Translations under genes and position numbers: made by a program
From: Dipetalonema caudispina
Lineage: Eukaryota > Nematoda > Chromadorea > Rhabditida > Onchocercidae
Direction of reading: 5' to 3'
NCBI GenBank assembly: GCA_013365325.1
Contig: JABVXV010000059.1
Coordinates: 158,214-222,213, forward strand
DNA length: 64,000 nt
Part shown: one piece after another, positions 38,501 to 53,300 of the stretch
Layout: every line of letters begins with the position of its first letter
How positions within the stretch are numbered: position 1 is the stretch's first letter
Notes under the pieces: generated by a model
Database searches by the model: none
Told to the model about the DNA's origin: nothing
Seen by the model: the letters and a program-made list of their open reading frames with translations, nothing else

Positions 38501-41500
38501 GCTTAATGAGGTTTTCAAGCAGAAATTCATGGAAGTAAGGTATCAGTGAGACCTGACATAATAAGTCAGTTTTTAGACTTTTCAATAAATGCATTAAATC
38601 ACTACATAACCGACAAATTCTAATTTTTTCTTAATGACTGTGCGAATGAATGGTTTAAAAATATTAATAAGTAATTTAACGATGCGTAAGTCACACAATG
38701 TATAGTCAGCGAAAAAATAACGGCTGCAGTCTCGTCATCAGTAAGTCTATTCAGAAAAGCTTTCGTCAATAAAATGTAGGTTCAATTTACGAAGTCAGAG
38801 TTCAATTTGACTAGATGAAAACCCTCAACAAAATACATACCAAATGAAAAACTGTTAGTCTAGAAAGCTAAATCGAACATACAAGACTCACTTTGCAAGG
38901 TTACTGAGAGTTAACTGATATTGCGATAGAAGTTCCGATTGCTGTTTACCGCTTAGAAGATGAGCATTCATTTGAGCTGTTAAACTATCAACGACACGTT
39001 GTTGCTGACGGATGGAATCACCACGACTTTGTTGCATCATTGTCGCAAATACAGATAACAACTGAGTGTTATTCAATGCACTAGTGGCATTCGTTGTAAG
39101 TGGTGCTTTCGATGAATTGGAAGCCTACAAGAAAAATGATATTTCACCAATAACAGAGGTGGTTCCTTGTCCTGATAACTTCTGATAGCTAATTCAGAGA
39201 CGAGTCATTAATAAATTCTAGATAAAGACATCAATTTAAGATTTTATACGTAAAATTAGGACGAGCATCTAACGAAGAACGCATTGTCGATGATTACTCA
39301 ATGCAAAGAATAAATGAATATAGATAAAAGATTTCTTAGCTTACTGTTTTTGAGGAAGCCGAAGAATCCCAACATTTGGTTACAGATATGGATGGAAGGG
39401 TAGCATCTGCTGTGGTTCCTATCTTTTCAGTATTTTCCTTCGCTGTTGCAGGAGTTTGTTTGGTGCCTAATGATCTAGCAGCATCGCTGCTAGTGGTATT
39501 CTTAACTCCAATAAGCTGTTCCTTCTTTTCCGATACCAATGTCTCGGGAGGAGATCTCGGTGACGAGTCGGAAATAGCGGGTGATGAAGAAATTGTAATA
39601 ATGGAAGAAGACGAATCATTTGAACCAGACAGTTTTTCATCGTTTATAGAGCGGGGTGCTTCCTTCGCTTCATTCACTGGTTCATCTGCATTAACGTCCG
39701 AATCCGAGGTGGCGCTCCGCTGAAAAATATTAAAAATTAATTGAAACAAAATCATTATTTTATAAATAACTAACATTAAGTCATTCAAAAATAAAACCTA
39801 TATATACGATTATTAGAGTCTTGGGAGTGGTTTCAGATACACCACTAGCAGGATGGCTTCTTGCATCGAAAACAATTTATTCGCCAGTTATAAATATAAC
39901 ATATCAAACATTTGATTAAAATACATGAGTTCTACTTTAAAAAGTAACTGTTTTACCTAAAGCTCAACCATTGTTCTCAGTAGAAAACTATCCTACATCA
40001 TAAGTAGTTAAATGCGAAATAAACTCCGCACCTACACTATGCTGTACCTCATTAAATAATCGGACATTCTCATGAAGTTGTATGGTTATTATCAGATTAT
40101 TTCAACTAACTTCATGACGATCCCGATAAGCTTTCATACGGATATACAGCGAATTTCTCTGCACACAGATCCAATTGGCTAGTGAATCAAAAATTCGTGT
40201 CTTTTGCTGATGATTAAACTGTTCTAACGTGCACTGCTCTTCAATTCTGTAGATTAACGCATTATTCATGTGCTAAAGACATTAACTATTAACAAAGAAT
40301 CATTATCTATAGTAGACGCGTATAGACAAAATCAGTAAAAATTCATTTTACTTGTTAACTAAGTCCTCAGTATTACACTATTTGTAGTAAATCCTACATA
40401 CACTAATTAGGGAACTTAATCTGACTAATATGATTTTCTCTCCTTCATCATGAGTTTTGCACTAAATACTTTCTTTGTAACAGTTCTTAAAATAACATTA
40501 GTTTTCATCGAACGATATTCACTTCAATTTAATAGAGTCAAACCTTATGCAAAGATGAACCAAACTCGGTGGAAGACGGATTTTTTTTTTGGGTGCACCA
40601 AATTGTCTGGTCCTTTCTTGATATGCATCAATCATTGCACGCAATCTATCCGACATTATTGGCATTTGTTTGGGCTAAAATGCGTAAAATTAATAGAAGG
40701 AAAGTTGAAAGATCAAAGAATAACACAGTACTTGGCTGAACTTGATGTTACAGAAATTCCAATGGGCAAGATGTTTCCAATTTTTAAGATTTAACGTGTA
40801 ACTGAAGTGTGGCAAAGTGACTCTCTAGTTAGTAATCTAACCTGTATTGTTGAACCAGGAGGCCGCCCAGGTGAGCGTTTCGGAATGGCTACAGTGGATG
40901 AAGGCGCAGCTAAACCTGAACTAGAAGCTACCTGTGATTGTGGTACTTTCTCAGGAGGTGTTACCGGTTTATCGACATCACTGTCATGTTCGAAGAGTGT
41001 ACCTGTTGTTTTCTGACAGATCTGCTGAAAAAAAGAAAAAAGTCAAAAGTTATTACTGAAGAAGTCATTATAAATATTAGAAGATCCAAAAAAAACCATA
41101 CTTCTTTCGCCGCAGAAATTACACTTTCCATTCCTTCAGTGGCTTCTATTTCACCACCTGCCATATCTTTCAAAAATCCAGCTAAATCCTCATCGGTCAT
41201 TCCAACAGTTGCCCTTTTTGCCTGTGGCTTCAACCTGAAACAAAAATAAAGAATATTAGTTCCTGAAGAAATAAAACTATCCTAAAATCCAGAAACCATG
41301 ATAACTGAAATTTATTACTTATACTGACATGTGAAATCTACTCAACTACATCATATTTCACCTGACAGTAATAACTAAAACAGCAGTGGAGTTAAAAATC
41401 TAAAACAACGGATCAGATGCTAATATGCGAGTATAAAATCTGCATTTCTAATCAAAATACCTACTTCTTTTTTACACCCATAGCAGCTTTTACAGCTGGT

Positions 41501-43077
41501 GATTGGATTTTTGCCATTGGTGGTTGTCCCAAAAGACGTCGCTTCTTAATATACTGCTGTGTGAGTAGACGATTGCGAGGTGCATCACTTGGTTTTGCAG
41601 TAGGAGCAGCACCAGATGAGGATAATCTGACCGGTGACAAAGGATCTGATACTCTTGTAGATTCCGTTAATGATGAACTATTATCTGTAGGTGGTTTTGC
41701 AGGTGGAAAAATGCATGCACGTTTGCTATCGCTTGCTTCTTCATCGCTAGAGATTCTGCGTTTCTAAAATGATAATCATCAGAATATTTTGCTAAGACTA
41801 GCTAAGCAGTGGAAAGTAAATATAGGGAATAAGAACAGAAATGGGAAAATAATTAGCATCTAGAACGGCATCATTTTTCATCAGGAAATAACTGCTGATG
41901 ATGAAGTCAATCTTATCGATAAGCCCTGCAATTTACCTTTTCCGCCGTTTTCTTTTTGGCGACTGTATCTTCAATATCACTATCTTCATCACCTTCAGCA
42001 TACTTCGATTTAAATTCCAACTTCCCTTTATTAACATAAAAACCACCGCGTGCTGTATCCAGAGCAGAGGGGACGTGCTCGTCATACTGAAATAATTATT
42101 ACATAAGTGGAATCATAAAAGTAAGGTAAAAGAAACTATTCAGGACTAATATCGAAATAAAAAAGATTCTTAAAAAGATTACAGCTTCCGTGTCATCAAT
42201 AAATGGATCTGTGAGATCATAACCGGCCGTCTTGTCCATGTAATCATCAGCACAACCAAAGCGAATCTTGTGGCCATGTCTGTCTCTCTTGCCGCCCTGA
42301 AAACAAACAATTATTTCAGGTTCTGAATGAATAATCCACTGTCTCACTGGAACTTTTTTTTAATACATGTTTATGACTTCCACGCAACTATACGAATCGC
42401 GCACAATCCAAAAGTAAGATGAAATCAATTCATTCAAGTAAATGGGCAAACGCAATAATAAAACTTACATATTTTTGTTCCAACCTTCTCACAATCTCCT
42501 CTGCTTCACGATCATGGAAACGTTCATCCTCACCGCTTGATTCATCTTCTTTCTAGAATTACATATCCTTATTTACCGTCAAACACAAATCGCTACCAAA
42601 AAATTTTCAAAGAATAAAATGAACAAGTGAAATTGATGAGTGGGATTCACGGTATGAAATTAAACTGAATGCATCAAGGAATGAAACTTAAGATTGATAT
42701 AGATATGCATATTTTATTTGGGGAATTTCCCTAACAAAGCACATCATTTACGTCCTCTTGATGAAAATTAGCCGTTACTACTAAGAAACCTTCTTATGGA
42801 GAGATCCACTCATTACCACTAATATAAGAATTTGATTCAATAAGGGGTATTTCAGAAAACAGTGTTAACCTTGTTTGGAAAACACATAACTGGAGTAATT
42901 ACAGGAAAGATTTCAAGATAAGGATAAATAGTTTACCAGATATTCTTTACAAATTTTTTCGTAGTCGAATTCCGGATATGATTTCTTGGTAGGCTTAAAT
43001 AAATCCAAAGTAATAATGCTATATTTTTTCCGAACATGATGTTGTTTCTTTTTGCTTCCGCCAAGGTTCAAATCCAT
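32545..43077 (-). CDS. UBN1: Ubinuclein (HIRA-complex histone chaperone subunit; 1426 aa, 26 exons)
   Basis: Subunit of the HIRA H3.3-H4 chaperone complex, homologous to human UBN1/2 and yeast Hpc2; nuclear. Exons: 43077-42937, 42552-42469, 42296-42183, 42086-41937, 41763-41465, 41234-41102, 41024-40842, 40674-40544, 40246-40111, 39719-39345, 39124-38892, 38201-38054, 37893-37815, 37733-37679, 37548-37489, 37323-37183, 36936-36829, 36416-36245, 35628-35509, 35345-35304, 35127-35056, 34969-34886, 34356-34282, 34164-34072, 33684-33437, 33349-32545; all phases fit. The Hpc2-related domain is at about 90-140 (GYDLTDPFIDDTEAYDE, then GGFYVNKGKLEFK), the H3.3-specific contact region. An AT-hook-like RSPGRPPGS is near residue 360. 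The ubinuclein middle domain is at about 735-860 (RFMWTDPLR, VRPLFKDYVKFRDLVLEI). A Glu/Lys helical stretch lies at 915-1020 and a long Ser/Gln-rich C-terminus with a poly-Gln tract follows. The intron after 35056 uses a GC donor. The start is the first in-frame ATG after a TTGCAG acceptor. Confidence 0.93.
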
Positions 43078-46000
43078 ACCACCTGCAACAGCTTTCAACT
43101 CATATCTATTTTAAAAATCCTGTAGATATGGAATTTACCGCTGCATTTATAATACGCATAAATCGCTTTTGAATAATATCCTCCTTTTACTCTTTGAATA
43201 AATTAAATTAAAGGAAGAGTTTCATAATACTATCACTAATTACATCAAATCATTCAGGTATTCAGTACGAATAAAAAGTTAATATCTATGGAATGAAACA
43301 AATACACATATATGGCATAGAATGAATGAAATCTGATCAAGCTAAGCAATTGAAATTTTGCTAGTTCTGTCGATCAAAAAAGAGACCGGTTCAAGGGCAC
43401 GACTGATCTCAGTCATTCCGAAATTATGTAATTTAGATGTAAATATTTGCATCCTTCATCTTATTAAATCTAAATCATATACCTACTTCATCTTCTCATC
43501 TTTCCGTCAAGACTCCTAACCCTCTTCGTATTATCCCAAAAATGTAACATTAACTCCAAACAGCACTTTTTATTAAGTATTATGATCTATGCAAATTTCA
43601 CAATGTGCAGTCATAGCTACACACCACGGCCAAATTCATGGTTTGCTACGTTGACTTCTATGATTAGTCAATTTGCCCGTTGTATCAAGCGACTTCGATC
43701 CATGGTTGTGGATTTGTATGTTCCATGTGGGAGAGGGTGGGGTGGATTGTTGTATGGTTGTGTCGTGAGTTCTCGTAGTGTAAGTATTTCTGGTTTGTGA
43801 AGACTTCCTAGGCTGTTGCTATGGTATTTTAGCAGATGGAGAAGTGATTTTCAAGGCTTTTTTAGTTTGTTGTTTCAAATTATCGAATATTTAAAATGGA
43901 AGTTTTGTCTGGGAAGGGAAATATGAGGACAGAAGTTTCTAAAATTTGGAAGTACGCAATTTTCGCTTGCTAATTGAGATAAGGGGCAAGCAAGCTGAAT
44001 TTGGTTGGCCTCTTAGCGTATTTCATCTCATTGATTTAAGAAAATTAAGAAACATGCTCCGAAGCCGAATAAAATATGAACTGAGCTTAACTTAGTAATG
44101 ATTGTTCATTAAATGGTAGAATGAATAAAATATTAATTATAGAAGTAAGCTTCCTTCAGTAATGGAAATAGTTTTAATACTCTTTGAGCTGAATTCAATT
44201 TATCATGGAGAAATTTAAAGCTGGAAAGGACTTGATAAACACTCTCTCTCCCCTATTATTAGTACTCCTTTCTCGAGCTTCGCTAAGCGAAATGTTAATA
44301 CAGCTTAAGCGGATTGGACAAAACGAGGTTGTACTTGTTTTCTTGAGAGCAGTGTGAACAAAATTAGTTTTTGGAAGGAAGGCAAACTGGTAAGGAATCA
44401 AATTTCATTGATAATTCTTAAAATTGAAAACTATTCTGTTTGCTTTTAAGGTTTGTTAGCATTTTTATATTTGTCGCAGACAAAGAATAATTTCATCCAA
44501 CCATCATAAGCAAATCTGTGTGGTGCTTCTTTCACTCTTTGGAAGAGCTAACATGAGGAGATAAAGATCGAAAACTTTCAAGTAATCAACGGTACATTAC
44601 CATGTACTAATAATTAAAATACGGCTGAGACGAATCATTACCTTTATTTCGCTGTACAGAAATGCAACATTCCCAGAAAATGAACTGGAAAAGCTCATGC
44701 TGATCAGTCAGATGCTTTTGAATATTCACTTCTTGTAAAGAATGTTAACCTTTTACGGAGTTTGAAAGTACCCAACTCTCAATCATTATCCGCAGTCGAA
44801 CTTTTCCGTAGTATTGTTAGCACCGCATGAATTATATCTCTAATAGATACTGGGGAGTAGTCTTGCAACAAAATCGACAATTGTCTGACTATCAAATGCA
44901 AATCAAGATTTAAGCTGTCTGAGTCCTTGTTAGATGAATGGATATCATTGCAATACACCCAACTATCAAATTGTCGTAAGTTTTACTTAAATTGAAATCA
45001 AACATCAATATCATAGAAGGTAGGGAATAAAGAGCAAAAAAACTGAGATTATATTCGCGGACAGTTGCGCTGCTAATAAAAATAATGTGCAGAAATTATA
45101 ATCGGAAATATATAAATCAAGTACTTTGCTTCTTTTTCACAATAACATGGGATAAAGAGTAAGGAGAAAAATGAGAAAATATGGACGAGTAAATTTACAT
45201 AATCAAATACACTGGTAAACCTCAAACACTAGTGTCCTTGAGAAATATCATATCGCTGATTGATTACGCTGTGAAAATTACGTAGGAAATGCGCCAAACA
45301 AACATTAAAATAATCTCCTTTCATCAAATTACGACATTATAGGGAATGGAAGTTCTTGAACAAATGAAGTCTAGTGAAATCAGCCAAATACACAACTGAA
45401 TCCGAAATTACAGATGCGCTTAATCTGAGATTGCTCACTCAACTACATCACTACAACATCAACAGTCAGATTGCATATTCACTGCTCAAATGAAAGTTTA
45501 ATAAAGTTTAATGCATTGTTTTCTAGTTGCCACATCACTATTATTCAATCAATGTAGAAAAGAATTTTAGAATCTCCAAAAGTCTTTTTTATTTTGTAAA
45601 ACTACATTAGCAAACCTAAAGCAATCAGTGGCTTAAAATTGAAATTTAAATGATAAATGATTAGGAAACAACCGGATTTTAGGATAGCTGAAATCGAAAC
45701 TCAAGTTCCTCGGCTTTTAAGTCGGATGAATCAAACAATAATTTTAAAATTAATATATGATGACAATTCTTTGTACAAATCAAAGTAAAGGTGATGCATT
45801 GCAACAAAATATTATATTAGGTGAGAAGTGAGAGGAAGTACGAGGAATGCAGTAAGGTGGTAACAATTAAAATTCATAGGAAAGGATCAAGAAGGATTTA
45901 CTGGTAACATCAAAAAGCATCAATAGAAGGCATCAAAATTTCGAAAGAATTTCATCCTCTTAATCATTTTGCCTGACTAGTAGAGTTGTTAAAGAAAATA

Positions 46001-47380
46001 CTGCTCCTCTAACTTCGTCATTATTGAGATGACCAAAATAATTGCATACCTGTAAAAATTAGCAAGTACCACTTCTTGATGGATATCTAATTGATTTTAT
46101 TTTTATCTAACGCATCTCAGCAAGTAAACGGAATACCTATTCATTTTCAGATGAATCAAAAACCAACGAAAATAAGCATACTACCATCCAGTAGCTAATA
46201 TATGGTTGGTTGATGACAGTATACTCATTTGAACAGATGGTGGCTAAACTCCTAGTACCGCCAAGAAGTAGATTATAAGAACAACTGAGTATTCTAAAAC
46301 AAGCCTTTGCAAGCTCAATATTTACAATATTATACACACAAACTGCTCTGAGAAACAAACACATAATTTACACGAGAAGGCCAAAAATAAAATCGTGATT
46401 TGTACGAACAAGGTAATAATTCGAAATAATAAAAGGCTAAAATGATTCAAAAAAAAAAAAAAAAAAGCCATGATGCCGTACCTGTGACCATAAACATTAA
46501 GCATTTTACAGATGGAAGAAACCGATAAAAATCCATTAACTGCACTTTGATAGAGTTATAGAAACTTGTCTACTACTTTTCTCAACAGTTATAATCCAAA
46601 AATCTGATGTATAGATTTTAGAATTTTAACTCTTGAAAAATTATGCTGATGCACTGAAGCATACTATGATACAACTTATGTGACTTCCGTGCCACTGCAA
46701 ATGATACTGCATTCTTCAATGGAAATAAAAAGAAATTGATACCGCAACAGAATTAGGATCAGACCTCGAACCAGATGTTCTGAAATGAGCTACAACCAAC
46801 TGTAAGTACCCGCCATGAGATTACACCAAAAACGAATTCATGCTTGCAATGCTTCTTTCTGAAAGAAGATATTTGATAAATTATGAAACATTATTGAAAC
46901 AAGAAACATGCATCATATCCCCTAGAAACTTATTTCTTTCTCTAATTCAGTGCATCAGCATCATAATACGCCATAATGGAATGCTTTATGAAGAATCAAC
47001 AGCGAACGCCGCAGCCGAAAACATAATATCATGAGAAGTAAAAAAGCAAAAAAAGAAGAGAAGTGGAAATATCAACAAGAATATTACCTAAATGTAACAA
47101 TGGTAGGGTATCCGTAAAGTAGATACAAATTATGGAAGCATACTTCTGACATTACTAATTTCATATATACTTTTTAAAAATTTTTGTAAATTTTGTAAGT
47201 GCAGAAAAAAATTCTTTAAACATTTCCAAATGGTTCCTCAAAAAGCTCGAAAAACCCGCATAAAATGTCAATTCTTGCAATTAGCTCATTTTCTATATTA
47301 TGATAAACAAAGAGATGAGTCATTAGTTATACTTTTTAACATTTGCATAGGAAAAGCACCTGAATCGTAACAATTAACGA
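43078..47380. other. Intergenic upstream of ubinuclein
   Basis: A 4.3-kb gap with no supported gene. It should contain the ubinuclein promoter and the 3' UTR of the EGG-6-like gene. At 43640-43800 the plus strand is unusually G/T-rich and less AT-rich than its surroundings, which creates a 72-codon frame (43582-43800) that I do not believe is coding. An A-run lies at 46449-46466. Confidence 0.5.
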
Positions 47381-50300
47381 CTATGCATTGTTGAAACGAA
47401 CTCGCTTCTTTCCATTACCGTTATTACTGTTTTCAATGTCGCTTTTATTATTATGATTCGGTACAATTAATGCACTTTTGATGCAAGTGGACAATCGTAA
47501 TTGGCCATCGTTTAACAATGGTTCTTTCGGTATGCTAACGGTGTTACACGTCAGCAACGGCTCGATGCCATTTTCATATGGCAACGATGTAGTTGAACCA
47601 TTCGGTATAAGTTGTAGAAGATCTAACGGTACTCGTCGTAATGGATATGATAATTTTTTCATACGTCTTCCTGAAAAAAAAAGAAAAAAAATGAATGAAA
47701 TAACTGTTATAAAGGAGAAGAAAAAAAAAAATTTACCATCTTCGTTCTACAGCATAGTTAGTGCAATTAAACGACGGTAAAATCAAACTATGTTGATATT
47801 AACTAAGTAAGACATATTTCAGAAATTCTTAAAATATTGGATAAATTACACTAATCTGAAAATAATATGCAATAATATGAAAATAAATAATAATATATGT
47901 CTAGACAAAATAGAATTTACCGTCTTCGACGTACAGCAAGGCTATTGCAATCAGAATGAGCAATGATACAACGGCAAGTATACTGGCAATAACTGTTATC
48001 CAGACACTATGCTCTTCCTCATTCGTACGTTCTGTAGCGCAAACACGTGATCCAATGCATCCCATACTCCCGTCAACCACGTTACGATCTCCAATTGATG
48101 ATAACCAATCAGCTAGCCATTCTTCACCGCAAACGCACTGCCAGAGATTATCTACAACACAAATAATCTCCCCTTATTTTAAGAAAAAAAAAAGTATAGA
48201 AAGTGGAAATTAGGAGAGCAGGGAGAAATGTGCAATAAGGAAGGTGGTTGGTGATGAAAAAACATACCAAAGAAATTTTAAAAAAAGTCAAAAATTAAAA
48301 GTCGTTGCTTCTATTATTAAAGGATCGGAGAGGTCATTCATAGGTCCAGTAAAAAGTGGAGGAAAACTGCGGACAAATTAGTTTCGCGCTTTTTTTCTTA
48401 TAACAGAGATAAATGAAAGAAGGAAGGAAAGAAAGAAAAAGAAGACAAACCCGAAAAATCGACGACACTGAGTTGATCAACATTGAGATTATCGAGCAAC
48501 CGCTTGGGTAAATACGAAAGGCGGTTACGATTGAGGTACAAACGTTTTAAAGGCAAACCAATAAGCGCTTTGCCATGTATCTGAAGCTTTTTTTTTTTTT
48601 TTTTTGAGACATCAATAGATTGTCTGCAAAAACAGGAAACTTTCGATGAAACTGCAATAACGGTACTAATAGATCTGGTAGAGAAAGATATAACTGCGAC
48701 CAGCTCATTTCATATTTTAATGAGCTGTGAAAATACACAACACTGTGAGCTTAGTTTTCAGCACTATGATTTTGGCCTTTATATGTTAAATTTAATGTTT
48801 TTAGTAAGAAACACTTATAAAACTAATAAAATCCGAAAATAATCATATCAAATGCCTCAGTAAAACTGGCGAGAAAAAAGTCACTGACCTCTTCAATTTG
48901 ATTGTTATCAAGCGCTAATAATTTCAACGAGTTTAGTGTGCTGAAATCGTGTTCTCCCACGCGTACCAAATTATTATTTGATAAATATAGTTTAGTGAGC
49001 TTCTTCAATGGTCGTAAGAAAGATATATCAGCTGCAACAAAATCAATAAATAAAAGAGAACTTCACTGTAAACCATAATAAATTATAGAAGATATTGTTA
49101 TCATCCAGCATATTTTATAATTATAAAACACAAAAATTTGGTATGTTATAAAAATATATGGGACAAGGAATTTCAAAAGCCTAGATTTTCGGGACATTTT
49201 CCGTTAATAAACCGAAAAAAACAAAACACATTCGAAACATTAAAAATGAGTACCGGTTCCATCATTACTTGTCATCGACGTAAGCTGATTATTTTGTAGC
49301 GAGAATGCTGTAATTTGATGTATTGGCTCTAAAGCTCGACCCTCAATTTTAGCAATATTATTCGCTGCTATCGAAAATGTACTGAGTCTAAAAAGTATTA
49401 TGTTAAGAATCTGAAGAAATCTTTTTTAATCAACATTAATCATCACCGTTCTTCTTTACAATAAAAAGTATTACCAAGTGAAGAAAGACGCTTTATTAAC
49501 AGTGGATCATCGTAACTTTCAGATTATGGTTTTCAAATAAATTTCAATAAACATCTACTGCTAGAACAGCAATTCAGCACTGCAATTTAAGGTATGATGC
49601 AAAAAATTCGTCAAAACAAATTCATACCTGCCGCTTTCACCTAGCGAATGTAAATCACCGTTGAGTATTTCGGTGATCGAATTCCTATCCAAACTTAACA
49701 AAGCTAAACTGCGCAGATCACGTAACGTAATATTTTTCATTGATTGAATGCTATTGTTGTTGACGAATAATTTTTCTAACGATTTCAATCCACGAAGATC
49801 TACCCGCGAAATATGATTATTTCCTATAATCGACACATAATCTCGCTACAATCTTCCAGTTTTAATTGAATAGCTAATGTAATTGGCGATCTTCTACAAA
49901 ATGAGCAGATGTAATACAAAATTCCGAATCGAGCTAAATTTACATTTCTTCAACCAGTCGATATTTTTATTGACTTTTAATTACTTCTACATATTAAAAA
50001 CTATAGCTCCGAATGATTTTTGGTAATTTACACATCTTGTAGATGATATCAGATTTATACAACAATTCTCAAAACTTCAATCATTTCTACTCTAGCTATC
50101 TGAAAGTTCAATTAAAAACTCACAAAAGACAATCACTTTATTCAAAAAGTACCTACCAAGATTAAGATATTTCAAATTCTTTAACTGCGCAAAGGCATTC
50201 CAGTTAACGTATAAAATGTTGTTGCTTTGCAAATTCAGCGTTTCCAAGTTGTTAAGACCACGGAAAGTGCCACTGAAATGGATCAGAGTGTCTGAATAGC

Positions 50301-53300
50301 GATGTAACATGTTGATTGAACAAAACTTTTTACATAAGAATTTTAGCAACTATAAATACTGATGGTATTTCTCATCCATCAGCGAACACCTAACAGATAA
50401 GAAAAAGTAAACTTTGGAATGTTGCGATAAACATCCTAGTGTACACGATGATTTTTTTTTTCGGCATCTGTGGCAACAAAGTCTTGCAGATCAAGCAAGT
50501 AAACCATACCAAAAATATCACTTCAACTTACAAGGATATATTCATTAGCTTGTTGTTCGCTAGATTCAGTGTTCTTAGATTGCTCAAAGACGCAAAAGCA
50601 CCGTTTTCGATATTCGATATTTGATTATCACTTAAGATTAGAGTGTCTAAATCTTTCAATCGATCCAATTCACCTAAACAAGAAATTTACTTTTCAAAAG
50701 CAAAAAAATGCATAAACGATAATAATGGTAACAGCCTTATATTTTTCATCCCCAGCTGCAATAAAGCCATTTTTCCGTAATTTCAAAACATTTATTTCTT
50801 CCATTTTCTACTCAGATATTCTTATAAATAAACTTAATTATTTAATATCGTCACCCTAGTATTCAACTATCTTTATCACGGTCAAACGGTATTCCATCGA
50901 AACATTTCGTCACTTCTCTTTCCTCTTCCAAGCTTACAGTAGCATAGCATCTTATAACAAAAATTGAAACAGCCTTAATAAATATAATCTGTATTTCTTT
51001 ATTGTTAACCACTCCAGTCTCCAGTATTTCAAATGCCTTCCATCTCCTTTTTTTACAAAATTATAACTTCATGAAAAACTCATGCGAGATGAACACCACC
51101 ATATGAAATAAACCAAATTTTGAATAAAGGATTTGAAAAATAATTGGTATTAGAATTGAACCTGCAACAATGGAGCTAATTTTATTGCCTCCCAGGTCGA
51201 GTACTTCAAGACGATCCAAATCTTTGAACATAACAGGTTCGATGCGTTTGATAATGTTATTCCTCAACTGCAACACTTGTAATCTTCGTCCTATTTTACT
51301 AAATGCACCTGGTCGAAAGAGACTTAATCCTGATCTCTCTATAGATAAAATCCGAGGGCGAACCTGAAATCATTTAAAAAATAAAATATAATGAATATTC
51401 TTAAAAAAAAAAAGTAGAATAAGTTATATCACCCTAGCATTTTCTGAACACCTAGCATCAACGAAGGATCGTAACCATATTGTTTAATAAAACATGCAAA
51501 ATCCGTCTGGAAAATTTCAAATAATTGTGAACATTGATAATACATCTCTTTTATGAAAACTAGTGATCAAAACTAATAAATGAAAAGAACAGTAAAGTAT
51601 AAATTATTAAAAATATCATTTACACTCAATAACTTTTTTAGCATCATAATATTTAGTACTTAGTAAGATTATTTAGTAACTAAGTCAGTGACTAAAAAGT
51701 AATAAAATTTCGAGTGACTGAAGCGTATAAAATCCCAACATCTGACCATGAGATCACTCCGAAAAAGATCCTAATTTTGCTACATTTAAATATTTGTTAA
51801 TGTTACCTGAGCAAACATATCAGCTGGTATAATATTGATCAATGAATCCCAAATCCATAGTTTGGATATCATCGTTTCGTTAAGTGCATTTAATGCACTA
51901 AACACCTGTGGCATTTTTTGCCTTGTACAACCAATCCAGAGACCTTCCCTGCTTGACAATAATGATGATTCGCGCTCCTTTGAAGATACTGTTTCCGGAA
52001 AGCAATGACATGCTTCCTGAAAAAGTGAGAAAAACAATATCAATAACCAATAATCAACATTTCTATTTTTAAATACTTCTTTAATTTTTTTCACTTTATC
52101 CTTTCATTATCCTAATTATAAAGGTTAACAGTTGATACATATTTCATTACAACATATGAATGCTGTTCTGTACATGATAGTGTTTCCTTTTTTTTTTTTT
52201 AAACTTTCATTTAAGTAATAAAATGAATAGTTTAATTTTTCAAATTTAAGACAATATCAAACCTTTTCAAATCATAGAATTTGCATTTTCGTGACTGCAA
52301 AAAGAATAAGAGAGGAAAATTTCAAAACTCAACAAAAAAAAAAAAAAAAAAAAAATGGAAACCAATAATTTTTGAAAGCAATAAATTTCAAAAATCTTTT
52401 GAATAATATCTTTCAACAATCTCCCTTGCAAGCTATTGGTTTATGTAAATCTATTCATAAAAAGAATCATTATTTTTCCTTAATCACAAAAAAAAGAAAA
52501 AAAATTGACGGAACGCATAAAATTTATATTGTTAGATAGCACTGTGGTGGTCTAATTTTTTTTTTTTTTTCTTTTTTTATTAGATACGATCCTCCCATTT
52601 TCTTCAGGTTCATTTTTTAGCTTTATAGCCAAATTATAGCTTTTTGACTCTTTCTAGCTTCATGGCTATAACGGTTAACCAAATCTAGCATATCATTATA
52701 GCTAATCTATTTTCCCATTTCTTATTCAAAATTAACCGGAAATCATAAATATCTATACCGCAAGCCTTCTGATAGCGGATATTTTAGCTATACGATGATT
52801 GTAATCAATTTGTGAAATTCAAAAAGATATTTTTGTTTGTCTTCGATTCATCCATTTTAACAATATAAGTCCTATTCATGAATCTCAATCATAAACTATC
52901 AATAACATTGGAATCCTTTATTGTAATCAATTAAGCACTCCAAATAAAATATTGTATATAGTTAGCTTCTTAAAGAATTTTTGGATATTCATTTAGAAAT
53001 AATTTGTTTCATCATTATCAATTTCAAAAATTTCAGCAACATTTTTCTGATACTAAAACTCATCGTAAATTCTTTCCTGTAAAAAAGTTCAAAGTTTCTC
53101 AAAGAGCAAAAATTTAAGTGAAGAAAGAATAAAGTATTTTTAGTTTCATATGTATATATATTTCCGCTATCAACCTTTGGTGAATGAGGTAAGAAAGACA
53201 AATTTTTATTCAAAAGCATAACCCATCGAATATCACTGATTTTGCTGTTCAATTTTATATAGAAAATTTCCTATCGAAATTTAGAACACAGAATATTTCA

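Noticed and set aside
39376..39723. 115-codon plus-strand frame
   Set aside because: Antisense shadow of the large Ser-rich ubinuclein exon 39719-39345.
43582..43800. Possible small gene with GC-richer composition
   Set aside because: The product has no motif, and the composition reflects a local G/T skew rather than codon structure.
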